Assembly (NCBI GenBank): GCA_030144725.1
Contig: JASKMD010000004.1
Coordinates: forward strand, 3,149,828-3,213,827
Length of the DNA: 64,000 nucleotides
DNA from: Haematococcus lacustris
Lineage: Eukaryota > Chlorophyta > Chlorophyceae > Chlamydomonadales > Haematococcaceae
Direction of reading: 5' to 3'
This document shows positions 62,495-64,000 of this stretch, piece by piece; positions within the stretch are counted from its first letter, which is position 1; each line of letters starts with the position of its first letter. The notes under the pieces were generated by a model. That model ran no database searches, was not told where the DNA came from, and worked only from the letters and a program-made list of their open reading frames with translations. The translations under genes were made by a program, and so were the position numbers.

Positions 62495-64000
62495 CAGCAC
62501 CTTGGCTCTCAACCTAGAGCCTTACTTGCAGTCGAACACACTAATTGTGAACCACTACAAAACAGTGTTTTTGTCTGTGTGGAGTTCCCATCACATGGCA
62601 TGCACATGGCCTAAACATGGCATACACATGGTCACGGTCGCCTACCACCTATAGCATTGCCTGACCCCTGTGACAGGGCTACACCGTAGAGTTGGCATGA
62701 CAAGACATGCACTAATTGTAAGCTGATGACAGCTTCAAGTGGGGGGGGATGCCACACACTACTGTGCCACAGCAGGCTGCTGCTGCTGCTGGGCCTTGGG
62801 TGGCTTGTCTCGCAGCCGCTTGTAGCCCAGGCCGGGGTACTCCTTGCCCTTGGCTGGCAGCTTCCCCTGGTCTGGCCAGAAGCACAGCTCCAGTGGGCGC
62901 CACTTGCTTTCCCCAATGCGCTGCATGTTCAATGCTGCGTTGCAGTCCCTGTCTACCCACCTGCCTGGCTGGGGGGCTGGCTTGACCTTAGCAGCCTTGC
63001 CTTTGGCCTTGCCCATGGTGGGCTGGCTGGGCTCAGCTGCCTCTGGCTCAGCCTTGGTGCGCTTGCTGCGCTTGGCTGGCAGGGGAGTGCTGGGCCCTGG
63101 CTCTGAGGCTGCTGCCTGTGTAGCTGCCTGGCTGCTGCGTGGGGCCTGTGGGGGCTTGCGGGGGGCCACTACTGGGCACCACATCAGGCCCCGCACTGGC
63201 TGGTCACGCTGCTGGCTCCATGCTGGGCGCAGCAGGCGTGGTTCCACCTGCCCTGCTGGGGGCTTCCAGCCTGTAGGCCTGGTGGCCCTGCGCTTGTTCA
63301 GCTGCCTCTCACAGGGCTGCTGGCCATTCACCGCTGAGCTGACCCGGGTGGTGCGGTGCTCATCCACAAGCACCACCCTGCCCCGCCGCTGGTCTGTCCC
63401 CCTGGGCCTGCACACCACCTTGCAGCAAGCCCGCAGCACCGCATCAGCACCCCACCCTCCCCTGGTGCCAATGCTAGCTGCGCCAAAGAAGACCACCAGC
63501 TGCTTGGCACGCCCATGGCGCTCCATGGACACCTCAGCCATGTCCTCCTCCAACTGCAGCCATGCACACGAGGCACACACATGGTGGCTGACATGGTGGC
63601 ACCAGGTTAGGCATGGCACAGTCAACTACACACCCACCACCTCTCAGTCCCTTACCCTCCTACCCACCCTCCCGCCCTCACCTTCTTGAAGAACTGCTCC
63701 AGTGTCCGGTCCTGAGCTCCGTACAGCCTCAGCCGCTGCTCTGCCCACTTGGGGTCCAGGTACACCTCCCACACCGCGTCCCAGGTGGCCAGGGTGACGG
63801 TGATGTGCTTCAGGTTGGCCTCCAGGGAGGTGCCGGCTGAGCTTGCTGCTGCCAGGTGCTGGAGGTGGGGCTTGATCGGTGCGAGCCACCGCTCAGTGTC
63901 ACGGCGGGCATTGTTCAGGCCACTGCCATGCTTGACCTGGCCCTTGGTCAGCTTCCACCGGCGCAGCTGGTCTGCCAGCAGCTGGCCTGTCGTCGGATCC
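62495..64000 (-). mobile_element. Fanzor element copy 8, running off the window
   Basis: The conserved 3' flank begins CAGCACCTTGG at 62495 and is followed by the coding exons. The 5' part lies beyond 64000, so flanking duplications cannot be tested. Antisense in the intron of the PAS-domain gene. Confidence 0.9.
62759..64000 (-). CDS. Fanzor nuclease, best-preserved copy (partial)
   Basis: RNA-guided RuvC endonuclease family. The visible exon from the window edge to 63682 reads GQLLADQLRRWKLTKGQVKH, NNARRDTERWLAPIKPHLQH, ATWDAVWEVYLDPKWAEQRL and ends EQFFKK. It joins in phase across intron 63554-63681 to 63553-62759 (264 aa): LEEDMAEVSMERHGRAKQLV, RGRVVLVDEHRTTRVSS (motif II Glu), LMWCPVVAPRKP, a basic insertion containing KRSKRTK and GKAKGKAAKVK, GRWVDRDCNAALNMQRIGES (motif III), KGKEYPGLGYKRLRDKPPKA and a Gln tail. 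No stop or frameshift is visible; RuvC-I should lie just beyond 64000. The usual zinc-ribbon CxxC pairs are not evident (TSRVSS where TnpB has Cys). It is the only copy here that could still be active. Confidence 0.9.

Noticed and set aside
24795..64000. Bacterial IS200/IS605 contamination as the source of TnpB-like genes
   Set aside because: The copies have GT-AG introns, host-like composition and lie within introns of algal genes.

Overview
Nuclear DNA of a green alga. Genes are multi-exon with GT-AG introns, tandem repeats are very abundant, the DNA is GC-rich, and the gene set is volvocine-like (Ser-Pro-rich wall-type protein, PAO-family Rieske oxygenase, CHASE-cyclic-nucleotide-phosphodiesterase). 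From memory of protein style I suspect Haematococcus or a close relative; this is inference and was not checked by search.

Layout. 300-3801 (+): 3' part of SART1/DOT2/SNU66, a tri-snRNP splicing factor. 5684-7425 (-): PLAC8-domain gene. 8920-10693 (-): Cys-rich, Ser/Pro-rich wall-type glycoprotein. 11291-18578 (-): complete 14-exon pheophorbide a oxygenase-like gene (616 aa). 18733-19769: ~1 kb perfect hexamer array. 19852-22393 (+) and 23026-24448 (-): unrecognised genes. 25952-32861 (+): TPR protein. 35278-53455 (+): one ~18 kb gene for a membrane CHASE sensor fused to a class I 3',5'-cyclic nucleotide phosphodiesterase. 54462-56005 (+): helical-repeat (OPR-like) candidate. 58300 to beyond 62321 (+): PAS-domain protein of the algal cyclase/phosphodiesterase type, running off the window.

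Mobile DNA dominates the rest. At least eight copies or fragments of a Fanzor (eukaryotic TnpB-like, RNA-guided nuclease) element are present, with RuvC motifs GLDPG, VDE(H/F)RTS and DRDCNAALN, plus fragments of at least one other Fanzor lineage. Four element copies sit between direct repeats of target-site-duplication type, and one of these is truncated at its 5' end inside the coding region. The 3' non-coding ends are conserved, sometimes with no ORF left, which makes them candidates for the guide (omega) RNA and the right end. A complete hAT element (44842-47618: 15-bp inverted repeats, 8-bp duplication, three-exon transposase) lies in a phosphodiesterase intron. All substantial Fanzor copies inside host genes are intronic and antisense to the host.

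Where several exons join in phase, exon coordinates were derived by reading splice sites and reading frame by hand; they are predictions without RNA evidence.
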